Virus record (IMG/VR): IMGVR_UViG_3300036591_000156
Coordinates: 1 to 44,448 of that record
Source: a virus
Strand: one strand, 5' to 3'
DNA: 44,448 nucleotides
The notes under the pieces are model-generated. The model worked only from the letters and a program-made list of their open reading frames with translations. It was not told the origin of the DNA and did not search any database. Made by a program: the position numbers and the translations under genes. Positions 1-8,021 of the stretch are shown here, one piece after another; the stretch's first letter is position 1, and every line of letters starts with the position of its first letter.

Positions 1-423
1 TTACAACCGATCAAGCCGAGCGCCTTCACCTGCCCACATCTGCTTTTCATACGTTTCGCTTTTCGCCCGCAAATTCAGGTATGTGTGCCAGCGCATCCAC
101 TTGGGCTTTTTGGGAAACTGCGCAATCGTTCCACCCTTCGTCTGCCCAAGCCTTCTGCGTAGGCGGATCGCTTTGCTAATTTGCCGGTGTGCGGGGATGA
201 GAAGCTCAACCTCATAGCGACCATCGCCGCAAATACGACAGACCTGCGGATAGAGGATGGCACAACGACGATCACAGCGGGGACACTGAAACCAATACCG
301 GACACCCCCGAAGTGACATGGTGTGGTGGTGATCCGCACCCACTGAGACATGATCCACATTCCGCGTGGCAGATCTCGGCCTAGACGACGCACATCAATC
401 TGCGTTTGGCGCTCACAAATCAT
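1..423 (-). CDS. Zinc-ribbon hypothetical protein of the integrative element
   Basis: The product has 140 residues. The middle carries a zinc-ribbon-like set of cysteines (CPRC near residues 47-50, then a CRICG segment about 15 residues on). A W-F-x-C-P core and a C-terminal KPKWMRWHTY stretch follow. I recall these marks from a family of small uncharacterised proteobacterial proteins that share the TPCHFGG-RYWF-CP core and a 'KPKGMHWRT'-like tail; this is recognition from memory, not a search. A zinc-bound nucleic-acid or protein-binding role is plausible but not shown. The ATG lies inside the end of the preceding gene (11-bp overlap), so the two are probably co-translated. The stop codon is the first three bases of the window, so the gene is complete. 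Confidence 0.7.
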   Translation of the reverse strand: MICERQTQIDVRRLGRDLPRGMWIMSQWVRITTTPCHFGGVRYWFQCPRCDRRCAILYPQVCRICGDGRYEVELLIPAHRQISKAIRLRRRLGQTKGGTIAQFPKKPKWMRWHTYLNLRAKSETYEKQMWAGEGARLDRL

Positions 424-721
424 TAGGCAAACCTTTTTGCTCGGCCTGGGTCAGTTCCTCGATGCGGGCGGCAATTGGCGGCCATGTGACAAGGTCATTT
501 GCGGCGCGGTCTAGATCGTATTTTCCCGATTTTAGGCGATATTTGGCGACAAACGCTGCAGGCAGCTCCTTAACATGGCTGATGACCCGCAGATCAAAGC
601 CAACGTGGTCAAGGTAGGACAAAAGATCGCCGTCATCATCGCTTTCGGCAAAATCTGCGAAGATGCCGAGAATGATGTTTTTCTGCTCTTTGGGTGAGAG
701 TTTCTTCGGTGTGTTACACAT
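413..721 (-). CDS. Hypothetical protein of the integrative element
   Basis: This 102-residue, soluble, fairly acidic and Lys-rich protein belongs to no family I recognise. The start is supported by an AGGACC ribosome site about 8 bases before the ATG. It lies 80 bases downstream of the large replication gene and overlaps the next gene by 11 bp, so it is probably the middle gene of a leftward transcript. No cysteine cluster, signal peptide or membrane segment is visible. Function unknown. Confidence 0.65.
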   Translation of the reverse strand: MCNTPKKLSPKEQKNIILGIFADFAESDDDGDLLSYLDHVGFDLRVISHVKELPAAFVAKYRLKSGKYDLDRAANDLVTWPPIAARIEELTQAEQKGLPNDL

Positions 722-801
722 CTGAAAGGTCCTTTTTTGTTCAACGTGGCCGATAACCTCAAGGAAAATGGCTGCCGGGGGTCAGGAACTACCGTAGCTA
801 C

Positions 802-3800
802 TCAATGGACCGCGAGACGGTGACTTCCCTGGCTCATTTGCCGATCTAGTGCATGCAGTGCCGTCCATTTCTTGATCAGCAGCAGCTCTGTGCTGTTCCC
901 TGGTTGCATACTGGGGGGATCCCGGCCGTTATTTGCTGTTAGAAACCGAGCAGCGGGCGGATCATCCATCCCGGTGTCGATGACGAGCGCGCGGCGAGGT
1001 TCCCTGCTTTCAAATATGACGACAGAAATAAATCGGCGGGGGAAAGCGGAGATGTTCCCCCAGACCAATGGGGGCGTCCGCTTGCGTTCACGCAATACGG
1101 GCGGGCGGGCTGTATCGCCGCTTTCAGCGGTAGCGGGTCGTCCGGCGGTCATATCTATCTGCACGGGGCTTTGGGCCAGCCTCTCGGCGGCTATCCCATA
1201 CCTGCCTAATAAGGCCACGGCTTCTGACCAACTGTCGGCCCGAACCTTCACCGCAGGCGCGTATCTGGCACCATTCGCCCTTGCCTTTGCAGTTATCGAC
1301 CTCTCACGCGGTCGTATCCTTATTATATCTACTATAGGGATATGACCGCGTGAGCGTTGTTCGCCGGTTTTTTTGCGGTTCCAGGCGATCCGGGCGGCGT
1401 TCGAGGTGGTGAAGATGTCTGCCAAGACGGCGGCGATTACGTCAAAGGCACCCTTGGCGCTGGTGTCGATCACTTCCACACCCCGCGCCTGCATCATGTC
1501 GGCAAGAGTTGGCTCAAAGCTGCTGAAAGCCCCGGCGTCATCTATTGGCAGGGGCAAGGGAACGCTGGTCAGAATGTCGATTTGTAGCGGCTTATCTGAG
1601 GTGCGGTTGACGCCTCGGCCCCGCCCTACGGTTTGCAGCAATTCGCCTTCACAGATTGTCCAGCGGATAGCCTCGGCCATAGGGTGCGGGTGCTGGTCTG
1701 CGCCGTGATCGTGGGCCTGACCTTTACCCCGCAATACCAACACTTCTGGCCCGGCGGTACTGTCTGCCAAAGGCAGGGCAGCGGGGTTTTTTTCATACCA
1801 TCCCGGCAAGCGGTCGATTCCGTCGCCAAGGATCAATTCGGCTCGTGCCTCTACATCACTAGGTGCGGGCTGTGTCCGTCCAATCTGAATAATCAGACGG
1901 GCGTCTTTGTATCTGTCCACCCCTGACAGGGCGTTGAAGTGCAGGGTTTCCACCCCCTTCATCGGGCCAAGGGCTTCAATCACGGCCATTTGCGCCACGA
2001 CCAGGACAAGCCCGCCAAACTGTCGCGCCCGATGCTCGATGTAGTGCCGCAAGCGGCGGCGTAAGTTCTGGTTATAGACCACATCCCCGATGATAGAGGA
2101 TTGCCCGAAAGCCATATTCGTCACCTGCCGAATTGTGGTGTGGGGCATCACGGCTTGCGCTTCGGCTACCGGCCCCATGTGGGGCCAGACGGTGCGCAGC
2201 AATTCCGACCTAATCGTCGCGCTGGTGCAGATCGTCGGCACCTTCCAGCCCGCGCCAAGTTCGTTTTTCCATCGCATCCGAATTGCGGTGAACGTGTCGC
2301 CTTCTGGGGTCTGCGCCGTGTAAACCTGTAACCCCGGCACGATCTTGGCTCCGGTATCCTTTGCCGTCCTGACCATATCCAGCAACCGGACCAGGCGCAG
2401 GACGCGGGTGTTGATTTGTGACACGCGGGCCAGTTCTTCGGCCAGCTGCTTAGGTGGGGTCAACGGGTTGCAATTGGGGGTCAGCATGGCGGCAAATGCT
2501 GCTTTCCGCGCCCTTGTCAGTTCATCTGCGGTTGCTGCAACATCTTCGGTTGCGATCCGGCCCGCGTCGTCAGTCGTGGCCCTTGCAGCTTTTGCAATGG
2601 CGTCGGCAACGGTCACAAAGTCGGCGTTCTGATACAGGGACAGGCCCCGCATAGGGCTGGTCAGATCGTCGAGGGATAGCTTGTAGGGCAAGGCATCAAA
2701 GCCCCCGAAAAGCCCCTGTGATGGATCTTCATCAACGATCAAAGCGGCGGGGGGTCCGATGCAGGCAGGTGGGTCACGCCACAAGACGGCATGGGGGACA
2801 ATCCAGATTGCGGCCCGCGTCTTCCGCTGGCGTTGGGTGCCGCATGTCGACTTAAACGGGCAGTCGATCCCGCCTTGTGTGCAGAGGGTATCTTCTACTT
2901 TGCAGCCGGACCTTTCGACCTCGCGGGCTTCATCATGTCGCCAGCACATCCGATAGCCGGGGGTCAGCGGGTCGTCTTGATCCCGTCCTTTGTAAACCTC
3001 GGCATGAACGCCAACTAATTGCATGTCTGCCTTAAAGCCGTCTGCCAGATCGTGACGCGGCACGGCCATAACGATCGGTCCAGTCGCGCCTGTCAGGGGC
3101 AAGGTTTCAGATAGGTCCTGAATTGCCACAAGACCGGCGGTGCTTTTGCCTACGCCAGTCGTGACCAGTGCGGCACCGGCATAAGGAACGGGTGGCCGAT
3201 CGTCGGTGCCGTTCTGGGGGTCCAGCGTAGCCCATGCCAAAACTGCGGCCTTCCAAACCTCAAATGCACCGGCAACGGCGGTGTGGGCGGCTTCAAGGGT
3301 GCCGCGTGGCAGGGCATAGCGGGGCTGCACCTTGGGTGCGGCGGGCGCAGCTGATGGGGGTGCTGGGCGCGGCCTGACCTCTTGCGCATAGGCCCGGACT
3401 GCGGCGCTCTTGTCGCCCCCATGCTCGAAGTAGGCAAACAGGTCGAAGGCATCGCCCCGATAGTTTCCGTTCTTGGTCGGCTGTCCAACGCCGTGATTTG
3501 CGGCCCATGCCGAAACCGCAACCCAATGGTCGCCAAAGTCACGGGTGCTGAATGACCCGGATTCCGAAAGCGGGCTTTTCCAGTCCTTACCGCGCCGGTC
3601 ACTCTCGAAACCGTAGCGCGCCAGCATGTCGGCAATCGTGTGGTGCTGGTTAAAGTGGTCGATAGGATCGAAGTTGTCGCCTGTCGCCTGTGTATAGGCC
3701 AGCCGCGCGGTGCGATGCGCCTCGGCCCGCTGTGCTCCCTCTTGCCGTTCGCGTTCGATTTCGGCCCGCATTACTTCCCGTCGCACCGCGATCGGGTGGC

Positions 3801-4572
3801 TTAGTGTTAGCGTCAGACCTTGGCCTGGGGTGTGATGGCTGTGGTAGAATTGTGGCAGACCATCGCCGCCACGCTTGGCCGGCGGTACGTTTGGCAAGAA
3901 GACAGGCTGACCAGCGCGGGCAAGGGCGGGATCGCAGACAATGCCGCAATCCTCAAGAGCTGCAAAAAGGCTCTTTTGGGTGTCGGGATAGTCAGCGCCG
4001 AGGATAACCTCGGCCAGTGGTATCAACACTCGCCATCTGCGCAGATCAGGCGTTGCAGATGATGACGAATAGATCAGGGACGCAACCGGCCCCAGAACGG
4101 CTCCCAAAGCCCGCGATACCTCGGCAAAGGTCGGGTTGCCCTTGTCAACATCGACGGCCAACATCCCGAATTGCCCACGTTCCCTCTGGGCCTCATGGCT
4201 GCGCCCGTCACACGCGGCATAGGTCGAAGGGATGACAAACTGCGCCTGCGCCTTTTCGGCGGCGGCGGGGGCTTTCGCCAACTGGACGATTTCGCGCCAA
4301 GTGATCCTACAATAGGGCGTCCCGGCGCGGCGGCTGCGGTTCGGTTCGCCTGTCGCCAGCTTAATCGCGTGGCTGTCGCGCTGTCCAAAGGCGGTCAGGA
4401 ACCCAAGCGCGTCGGGTCGCGGGTCCACGTTCTTTTCTTGATCGGAAAAATTTCCCCAATAGTCGCAATTGGCTTTGGATGAGATTGCAGACTCGGTGAC
4501 ATCGCATTCCGGCAAATGCCCCGAGAACTTATGCGCCTCGTTGCTGACGACTTGGCCGACAACTGTGTTCAT
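802..4572 (-). CDS. Large primase-like/helicase replication protein of the satellite element
   Basis: The product has 1256 residues and probably initiates and unwinds DNA for replication of the element. Residues about 115-235 contain an acidic D-V-D motif (141-143) in a context resembling archaeo-eukaryotic primase/primpol domains. Residues 300-400 have the YRGDAFDLFAYFEHGG segment common in mobile-element primases. The helicase part has Walker A GVGKST (473-478), Walker B LIVDEDP (611-617), TSATI (783-787, motif III) and Q-TVGRGRGVNR (980-990, motif VI). Five cysteines (543, 557, 564, 571, 577) sit between Walker A and B, where XPD/DinG-type helicases hold an iron-sulfur cluster; this is inference. 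The ATG overlaps the stop of the AlpA-like gene by 4 bp (ATGA). A palindrome with rare codons lies at residues 1073-1089. Primase activity is less certain than helicase. Confidence 0.8.
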   Translation of the reverse strand: MNTVVGQVVSNEAHKFSGHLPECDVTESAISSKANCDYWGNFSDQEKNVDPRPDALGFLTAFGQRDSHAIKLATGEPNRSRRAGTPYCRITWREIVQLAKAPAAAEKAQAQFVIPSTYAACDGRSHEAQRERGQFGMLAVDVDKGNPTFAEVSRALGAVLGPVASLIYSSSSATPDLRRWRVLIPLAEVILGADYPDTQKSLFAALEDCGIVCDPALARAGQPVFLPNVPPAKRGGDGLPQFYHSHHTPGQGLTLTLSHPIAVRREVMRAEIERERQEGAQRAEAHRTARLAYTQATGDNFDPIDHFNQHHTIADMLARYGFESDRRGKDWKSPLSESGSFSTRDFGDHWVAVSAWAANHGVGQPTKNGNYRGDAFDLFAYFEHGGDKSAAVRAYAQEVRPRPAPPSAAPAAPKVQPRYALPRGTLEAAHTAVAGAFEVWKAAVLAWATLDPQNGTDDRPPVPYAGAALVTTGVGKSTAGLVAIQDLSETLPLTGATGPIVMAVPRHDLADGFKADMQLVGVHAEVYKGRDQDDPLTPGYRMCWRHDEAREVERSGCKVEDTLCTQGGIDCPFKSTCGTQRQRKTRAAIWIVPHAVLWRDPPACIGPPAALIVDEDPSQGLFGGFDALPYKLSLDDLTSPMRGLSLYQNADFVTVADAIAKAARATTDDAGRIATEDVAATADELTRARKAAFAAMLTPNCNPLTPPKQLAEELARVSQINTRVLRLVRLLDMVRTAKDTGAKIVPGLQVYTAQTPEGDTFTAIRMRWKNELGAGWKVPTICTSATIRSELLRTVWPHMGPVAEAQAVMPHTTIRQVTNMAFGQSSIIGDVVYNQNLRRRLRHYIEHRARQFGGLVLVVAQMAVIEALGPMKGVETLHFNALSGVDRYKDARLIIQIGRTQPAPSDVEARAELILGDGIDRLPGWYEKNPAALPLADSTAGPEVLVLRGKGQAHDHGADQHPHPMAEAIRWTICEGELLQTVGRGRGVNRTSDKPLQIDILTSVPLPLPIDDAGAFSSFEPTLADMMQARGVEVIDTSAKGAFDVIAAVLADIFTTSNAARIAWNRKKTGEQRSRGHIPIVDIIRIRPRERSITAKARANGARYAPAVKVRADSWSEAVALLGRYGIAAERLAQSPVQIDMTAGRPATAESGDTARPPVLRERKRTPPLVWGNISAFPRRFISVVIFESREPRRALVIDTGMDDPPAARFLTANNGRDPPSMQPGNSTELLLIKKWTALHALDRQMSQGSHRLAVH
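1303..1354. repeat. 52-bp interrupted palindrome inside the replication gene
   Basis: The arms at 1303-1319 and 1338-1354 are 17 bases each and complementary except at one position. They enclose an AT-rich 18-base centre. The segment is read as coding (residues about 1073-1089), but the centre uses several ATA codons plus AGG, while the flanking gene prefers ATC and CG-rich codons. It could be a replication origin, a protein-binding site or an inserted element. Confidence 0.75.
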
Positions 4573-4778
4573 AATCCCGCTTTACCGGGTTCGATCTTGT
4601 GGGCTTCCACCCAAGCGTTTAAATCAGAACCGCGATAGATGATCTTGCGGCCGAGCTTGTAATACGCCGGTCCAAAACACTTGTGCCGCCATTGCGCCAG
4701 CTTGTCCCTGTCCGCAATGAGGTTCAAATCGTCGTCACCTAGGACGTAATTTCGGTTCTGGTCGAATAGGGTGGTCAT
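4569..4778 (-). CDS. AlpA-like DNA-binding regulator/excisionase
   Basis: The product has 69 residues with the layout of the AlpA/MerR-like single-domain family: RDKLAQWRHKCFGPAYYKLGRKIIYRGSDLNAWVEAH, where the helix-turn-helix is followed by a beta-hairpin ending in a 'Y..SDL..W' motif. In P4-type and other integrative elements such proteins activate or regulate integrase and excision. A longer reading from GTG at 4811 exists, but AAGGGA stands 6 bases before the ATG at 4778, so I chose the shorter start. The stop overlaps the replication gene start by 4 bp, which implies translational coupling of regulator and replicase. Confidence 0.8.
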   Translation of the reverse strand: MTTLFDQNRNYVLGDDDLNLIADRDKLAQWRHKCFGPAYYKLGRKIIYRGSDLNAWVEAHKIEPGKAGL

Positions 4779-4861
4779 CTTGCATCCCTTTAGGATTGCT
4801 ACTGATGACACCGCATTATGGTTAGGAAACTCTAAAGTGGAACATGGACTTACTAGACAGG

Positions 4862-4917
4862 AGCCTTTTCACGGATCTCACAAAACCAAGAGGATTCTGT
4901 AAAATCCGCTAAAGGCT
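4862..4917. repeat. Nested inverted repeats between AlpA-like gene and 317-aa gene
   Basis: AGCCTTT (4862-4868) pairs with AAAGGCT (4911-4917). Inside lies a second dyad, GGATT (4892-4896) with AATCC (4903-4907). The stretch is noncoding and upstream of the AlpA-like gene's neighbour. No U-run follows, so it is more likely a protein-binding or regulatory site than a terminator. Confidence 0.35.
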
Positions 4918-4922
4918 ACAGC

Positions 4923-5876
4923 CTATTTCTGCGCCTGAATGCGCTCCAATGCCTTGATTATATCAAGCCTCCTATCCTCGATGACGCTCCTTAAAAACCA
5001 CTCGACGCTGTATGGTTTGCCAGATCGTACAAAGCTATCAGGCCGCGCTTCTAGGGCTACTTTGCGCAACTCATGCGCCTGAATTTCAGGTGGGGCAAAC
5101 ATGATCATTGGGCCAACGCTCACAGCTAAATCCACAAACAAACCAACACAAAAGTCCCGCAGCTCCTCGGCTTTTTTCTGAGTTGCGGAAGCTCCCAGTT
5201 GCCGCCGTTGCTGGCTCTCAGTTAAGGATCTGTAGTATGTTGAAAGCTCACCTTCGTAAGCTTTTTTGACGCAAAGCTCTTTGTAAAGTTCGCCGATCAG
5301 AAAGGCATTTTCCGGTGGAACCGGATATTCGCGGAAAAACTCAAACAATATTCGCGCTAGATACCAATCAGGCGACAGCATTCTTCCTTCATCACAAATA
5401 TCTTTAACGATTAACCATAGGGCGGTGGCCAATCTGTCTTGCTCAGCATCTTCAGCGTCTGAAAGGGTAGCTTCTGTATAAATAGGTAAGCCATCGAAGC
5501 CGACTATTTGAAAATCCTCCCACGCTTCGAGATATGCGCCCTCCCGTTGCCCTTCTGCTACCGCACCAAATGACTCGCCTGCCTTAACATCTTTAGGGAA
5601 ATACTTGGTTCCGGCAAGCGCCCTAGCGCAAACATTTATGGTGGTATTAAGATCTTTCTCAAGAGTATCGGATAGGATATAGTCAGGAATATCACAGAGG
5701 GTTTCAGCATCTTGCTCGTCGTGAAATGCCATCCAAGACGTCAGACTGCTTACACCGGCTTGAGTATGGAACTGCGCGATATGCTTCAAACCGAGAAAAT
5801 TGATTCCAGTGTCACTATTAATTAAATTTGAGTTCTTCTTTTCAAAATCACTAGCCAAAAGGGACAACCTCGCCAT
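4923..5876 (-). CDS. Hypothetical 317-aa cargo protein, AT-richer than neighbours
   Basis: I do not recognise a family. The product has 317 residues and looks soluble and mostly helical, with acidic and aromatic residues throughout; no signal peptide, cysteine motif, Walker motif or nuclease motif stands out. Its base composition and codon choice (TTT, AAA, ATA, TTA codons) are clearly more AT-rich than the integrase and replication genes on either side, which suggests separate acquisition. Its start lies 26 bp inside the end of the integrase gene, so it is likely on the integrase transcript. The slot next to an integrase is where P4-like and PICI-like elements often carry anti-phage or toxin-antitoxin cargo, so defence is a guess from position only. 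Confidence 0.75.
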   Translation of the reverse strand: MARLSLLASDFEKKNSNLINSDTGINFLGLKHIAQFHTQAGVSSLTSWMAFHDEQDAETLCDIPDYILSDTLEKDLNTTINVCARALAGTKYFPKDVKAGESFGAVAEGQREGAYLEAWEDFQIVGFDGLPIYTEATLSDAEDAEQDRLATALWLIVKDICDEGRMLSPDWYLARILFEFFREYPVPPENAFLIGELYKELCVKKAYEGELSTYYRSLTESQQRRQLGASATQKKAEELRDFCVGLFVDLAVSVGPMIMFAPPEIQAHELRKVALEARPDSFVRSGKPYSVEWFLRSVIEDRRLDIIKALERIQAQK

Positions 5877-7059
5877 TATGTGCTGATACGAACATAGACC
5901 AAAGCTCCATCAACGCCCGTCGCTTGTCCAATAAATCAGACCGAGCATAGGCCCGCTCAACATTGGACCCAATCCGGTGCGATAAGCTCATTTCCGCGAT
6001 CTCGCGCGGAACGCTGGCGACTTCGGCCGCCCAATCGCGAAACGTCGACCGAAACCCATGTACCGTGACACCCTCGGCGTCCATCCGCCGCAACAGCATG
6101 AGCATCGACATGTTGGAAAGCGGCTTATGCCGTTTCTGCCCCTCAAAAACATATTCTGATTGCAGCGCCTTCAGTGGCTCCAAGATGGCGAGCATCTCAT
6201 CCGTCAAGGGGACGCGGTGCTCCTCACCTGTTTTCATCCGTTCTTCCGGGCATGACCAAAGCCTCTGGTCAAAGTCGATTTCTGCCCAGCGCATTCCCAG
6301 AACTTCATTGGTCCGCGAGCCCGTCAGGCAGGTGAACCGCAGAGCATTAGCCGACATGGCGTCGCGCGACTTCAAGTTTGCATAGAACGCTGGAAGATCC
6401 TGCCAGCGCATCGCCTTGTGGTGCTTCGGCTTGGCTTTCACCTTTGGCAAAACCTGCGCATCCTTGATTGCCGTCACGGGGTTTTCGCCCTCACGGAAAC
6501 CTTTGGACCGCGCAACGTCCAAGACGGTTTTGATTCGCTGCGCAACACGTTTCGCCGTTTCATGCTTTTCGGTCCAGATCGGAGAGAGGCACATTAATAC
6601 TTCGGGCTGGTTGATACTATCGATCGGCATCCGGCCAATCTTGGGGAATGCATAGTCGCGCAAGGTGTTGATCCATTGCTGACCATGCTTGGCGTTTTTC
6701 CACGTAGGCATGCGTGACAGATAAACTTGCTGCGCCACTTCCTCGAACGTCGGTATCTCGCGTTTTGCATCAAAGCGGGGGTTCAGACCTTGCTGCGCCA
6801 TCCGGCGATATTCCAGTGCCCGGTCGCGTGCCTGATTGAGCGTGACGACATCCGCACCTCCCAAACCGAAGTCGGTTCGTAGCGGCGCACCCATTTTGTT
6901 CTTCTGCCCTTTCACCGTGACGCGCACGATCCAACGGCGCGCACCAGAAGGATCGACGACCAAGTGAAGGCCGTTGCCGTCCCCGTGCCGCCCAGCACCA
7001 AGGTTTTCAACTAATTTTCTCGTCAGTTTGCCGGACAGCGACATCATTCGTACCACCAT
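5851..7059 (-). CDS. int: Tyrosine recombinase/integrase (P4-type) of the tRNA-Ser element
   Basis: The 402-residue site-specific recombinase probably inserts the element at the adjacent tRNA-Ser. The N-terminal 90 residues have the DUF4102-like arm-binding pattern (GDGNGLHLVV, then RRWIVRV). A SAM-like core-binding domain spans about 100-200. The catalytic domain has R249 (TGSRTNEVLGMRW), H334-x-x-R337 (HGFRSTFRDW), H361 (LSHRIG) and the nucleophile Y371 (VERAYARSD). Length is typical for P4-type integrases. The start is uncertain within the first six residues (Met1, Met5 and Met6 are all possible). The N-terminus faces the 3' end of the tRNA about 135 bases away, the usual int-att arrangement. 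Confidence 0.93.
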   Translation of the reverse strand: MVVRMMSLSGKLTRKLVENLGAGRHGDGNGLHLVVDPSGARRWIVRVTVKGQKNKMGAPLRTDFGLGGADVVTLNQARDRALEYRRMAQQGLNPRFDAKREIPTFEEVAQQVYLSRMPTWKNAKHGQQWINTLRDYAFPKIGRMPIDSINQPEVLMCLSPIWTEKHETAKRVAQRIKTVLDVARSKGFREGENPVTAIKDAQVLPKVKAKPKHHKAMRWQDLPAFYANLKSRDAMSANALRFTCLTGSRTNEVLGMRWAEIDFDQRLWSCPEERMKTGEEHRVPLTDEMLAILEPLKALQSEYVFEGQKRHKPLSNMSMLMLLRRMDAEGVTVHGFRSTFRDWAAEVASVPREIAEMSLSHRIGSNVERAYARSDLLDKRRALMELWSMFVSAHNGEVVPFG

Positions 7060-7145
7060 TCATACCACGCAAGGAACAGATACCGACGCAATCGAAGAAA
7101 ATCCAGCGCAATCAGAGAATGCCTTTCAAGTCAGCAAAACAAAGC

Positions 7146-7168
7146 AAAAGGGCCGCCAAAGGCGACCC
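7146..7168 (-). terminator. Rho-independent terminator after tRNA-Ser
   Basis: Reading leftward, an 8-bp GC-rich stem with one G-U pair (arms 7161-7168 and 7150-7157), a 3-base loop and a run of four U follow the tRNA by about 25 bases. It lies on the element side of the integration point, so the element supplies or restores the tRNA terminator. It also separates tRNA transcription from integrase. Confidence 0.65.
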
Positions 7169-7193
7169 GGTACAAACGATCATAATGGTGGTC

Positions 7194-7219
7194 TGGCGGA
7201 GACGAAGGGATTCGAACCC
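7194..7219 (-). other. Predicted attachment site in the tRNA 3' end
   Basis: The tRNA is intact, including encoded CCA, and the P4-type integrase begins just beyond its 3' end. This is the standard arrangement when an element recombines at the T-arm/acceptor portion of a tRNA. The second copy of the core, expected left of the window, cannot be seen, so exact limits are unknown. Confidence 0.45.
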
Positions 7220-7283
7220 TCGATACCGTTTCCGGTATGCGCCCTTAGCAGGGGCGTGTATTCGACCACTCTACCACGTCTCC
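7194..7283 (-). tRNA. tRNA-Ser (anticodon GCU)
   Basis: The leftward strand folds as a class II tRNA: a 7-bp acceptor stem (7277-7283 with 7198-7204), D-arm, an anticodon stem with loop CUGCUAA giving anticodon GCU, a long variable arm with an ACCGGAAACGGT-type hairpin, a T-arm containing GGTTCGAATCC, discriminator G and encoded CCA. It decodes AGC/AGU serine codons. It is the only clear host gene in the window and marks the junction of the left element. Confidence 0.96.
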
Positions 7284-7290
7284 AAGGGCG

Positions 7291-7320
7291 TCTATAGACG
7301 CAGGCCGCCCATGCAAACAA
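7291..7320 (-). promoter_or_regulatory. Possible tRNA-Ser promoter
   Basis: Reading leftward, TTGTTT (7315-7320) and a TATAGA/CTATAG hexamer (7291-7297) are 16-18 bases apart and end about 8 bases before the tRNA 5' end. This fits a sigma-70 promoter for a tRNA gene, though the -35 box is imperfect. Confidence 0.4.
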
Positions 7321-7496
7321 GGGAAAAGTGCACAAAGATTGCGTTTTTTTTGTGCGGATTTGCGGGGCCGTTGTTTTAACCGCGATTGACCGCAATCAAC
7401 CGCTTTGCGCGAAAGATCCGTGCAAAATCCGTGCACGAAATCACCGGGCAGATCGGGGGCACCGCACGCGACAGCGCGCCGTGCTCCCTTTAGTGT

Positions 7497-8021
7497 TCAC
7501 GTTTGGCCGGTGAAATTTGCCAAGATTTCGGCCTCAAGGCGGAGCAACGTGCCGTTGTTATCCAGCACCCAATCCGCATCATCTGCCGTTAATTCCATAG
7601 AGGCCGCAGGCTCAGGCGGCACGCGGTCCGCCGCATCCACCCAGACCACCAAATCAAAGCAAGAGCGGGACAATTCAAACTCGGCCCGGCTGCGCATCCC
7701 CGTATAGATATCGTGATCCAACAAAATTTGCTCAGCCAACATCAGGCCGGGGCGCAGGTTATAGGCGCGGATTGCGTGAAACCACATTGCCCGGTGATTG
7801 CGCCGGTCCGCATAGCAGGCGCGCCAATCCGGGTAGAGGTCAGACACCAGCGGAAAGACCGCACACCGCGCCGCAAACGCGGAACTTGAGGTGACACGAA
7901 ACCCGAAATGATCGCGCATCAATTCCCCAGCCGCATCCTTGCCGTGGCCGCCGTGGCCGATGATCAGAACCTTGGGCCGCGCCGCGTCCACAAAAGGCTT
8001 TAGATTAAAATGGGATTTCAT
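7497..8021 (-). CDS. Phage deoxynucleoside monophosphate kinase-like P-loop protein
   Basis: The product has 174 residues with a P-loop GHGGHGKD (22-29) after a hydrophobic strand VLIIG, and a later Asp-containing strand [13 protein letters not shown]. This is the pattern of phage dNMP kinases/adenylate-kinase-like enzymes that phosphorylate nucleotides for phage DNA synthesis; the nucleotide substrate cannot be told. I chose the ATG at 8021, which lies inside the last codons of ssb (17-bp overlap) with AAAGGAT before it. A longer in-frame extension to 8141 reads as the Gly/Ala shadow of ssb. It is the last gene of the leftward phage operon; the 213 bases between it and tRNA-Ser hold the tRNA promoter and presumably the prophage end. 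Confidence 0.72.
   Translation of the reverse strand: MKSHFNLKPFVDAARPKVLIIGHGGHGKDAAGELMRDHFGFRVTSSSAFAARCAVFPLVSDLYPDWRACYADRRNHRAMWFHAIRAYNLRPGLMLAEQILLDHDIYTGMRSRAEFELSRSCFDLVVWVDAADRVPPEPAASMELTADDADWVLDNNGTLLRLEAEILANFTGQT

Noticed and set aside
1303-1354. Hairpin-telomere resolution site like that of N15
   Set aside because: The arms are interrupted by an 18-base core instead of forming a continuous palindrome, and no protelomerase-like gene is visible.
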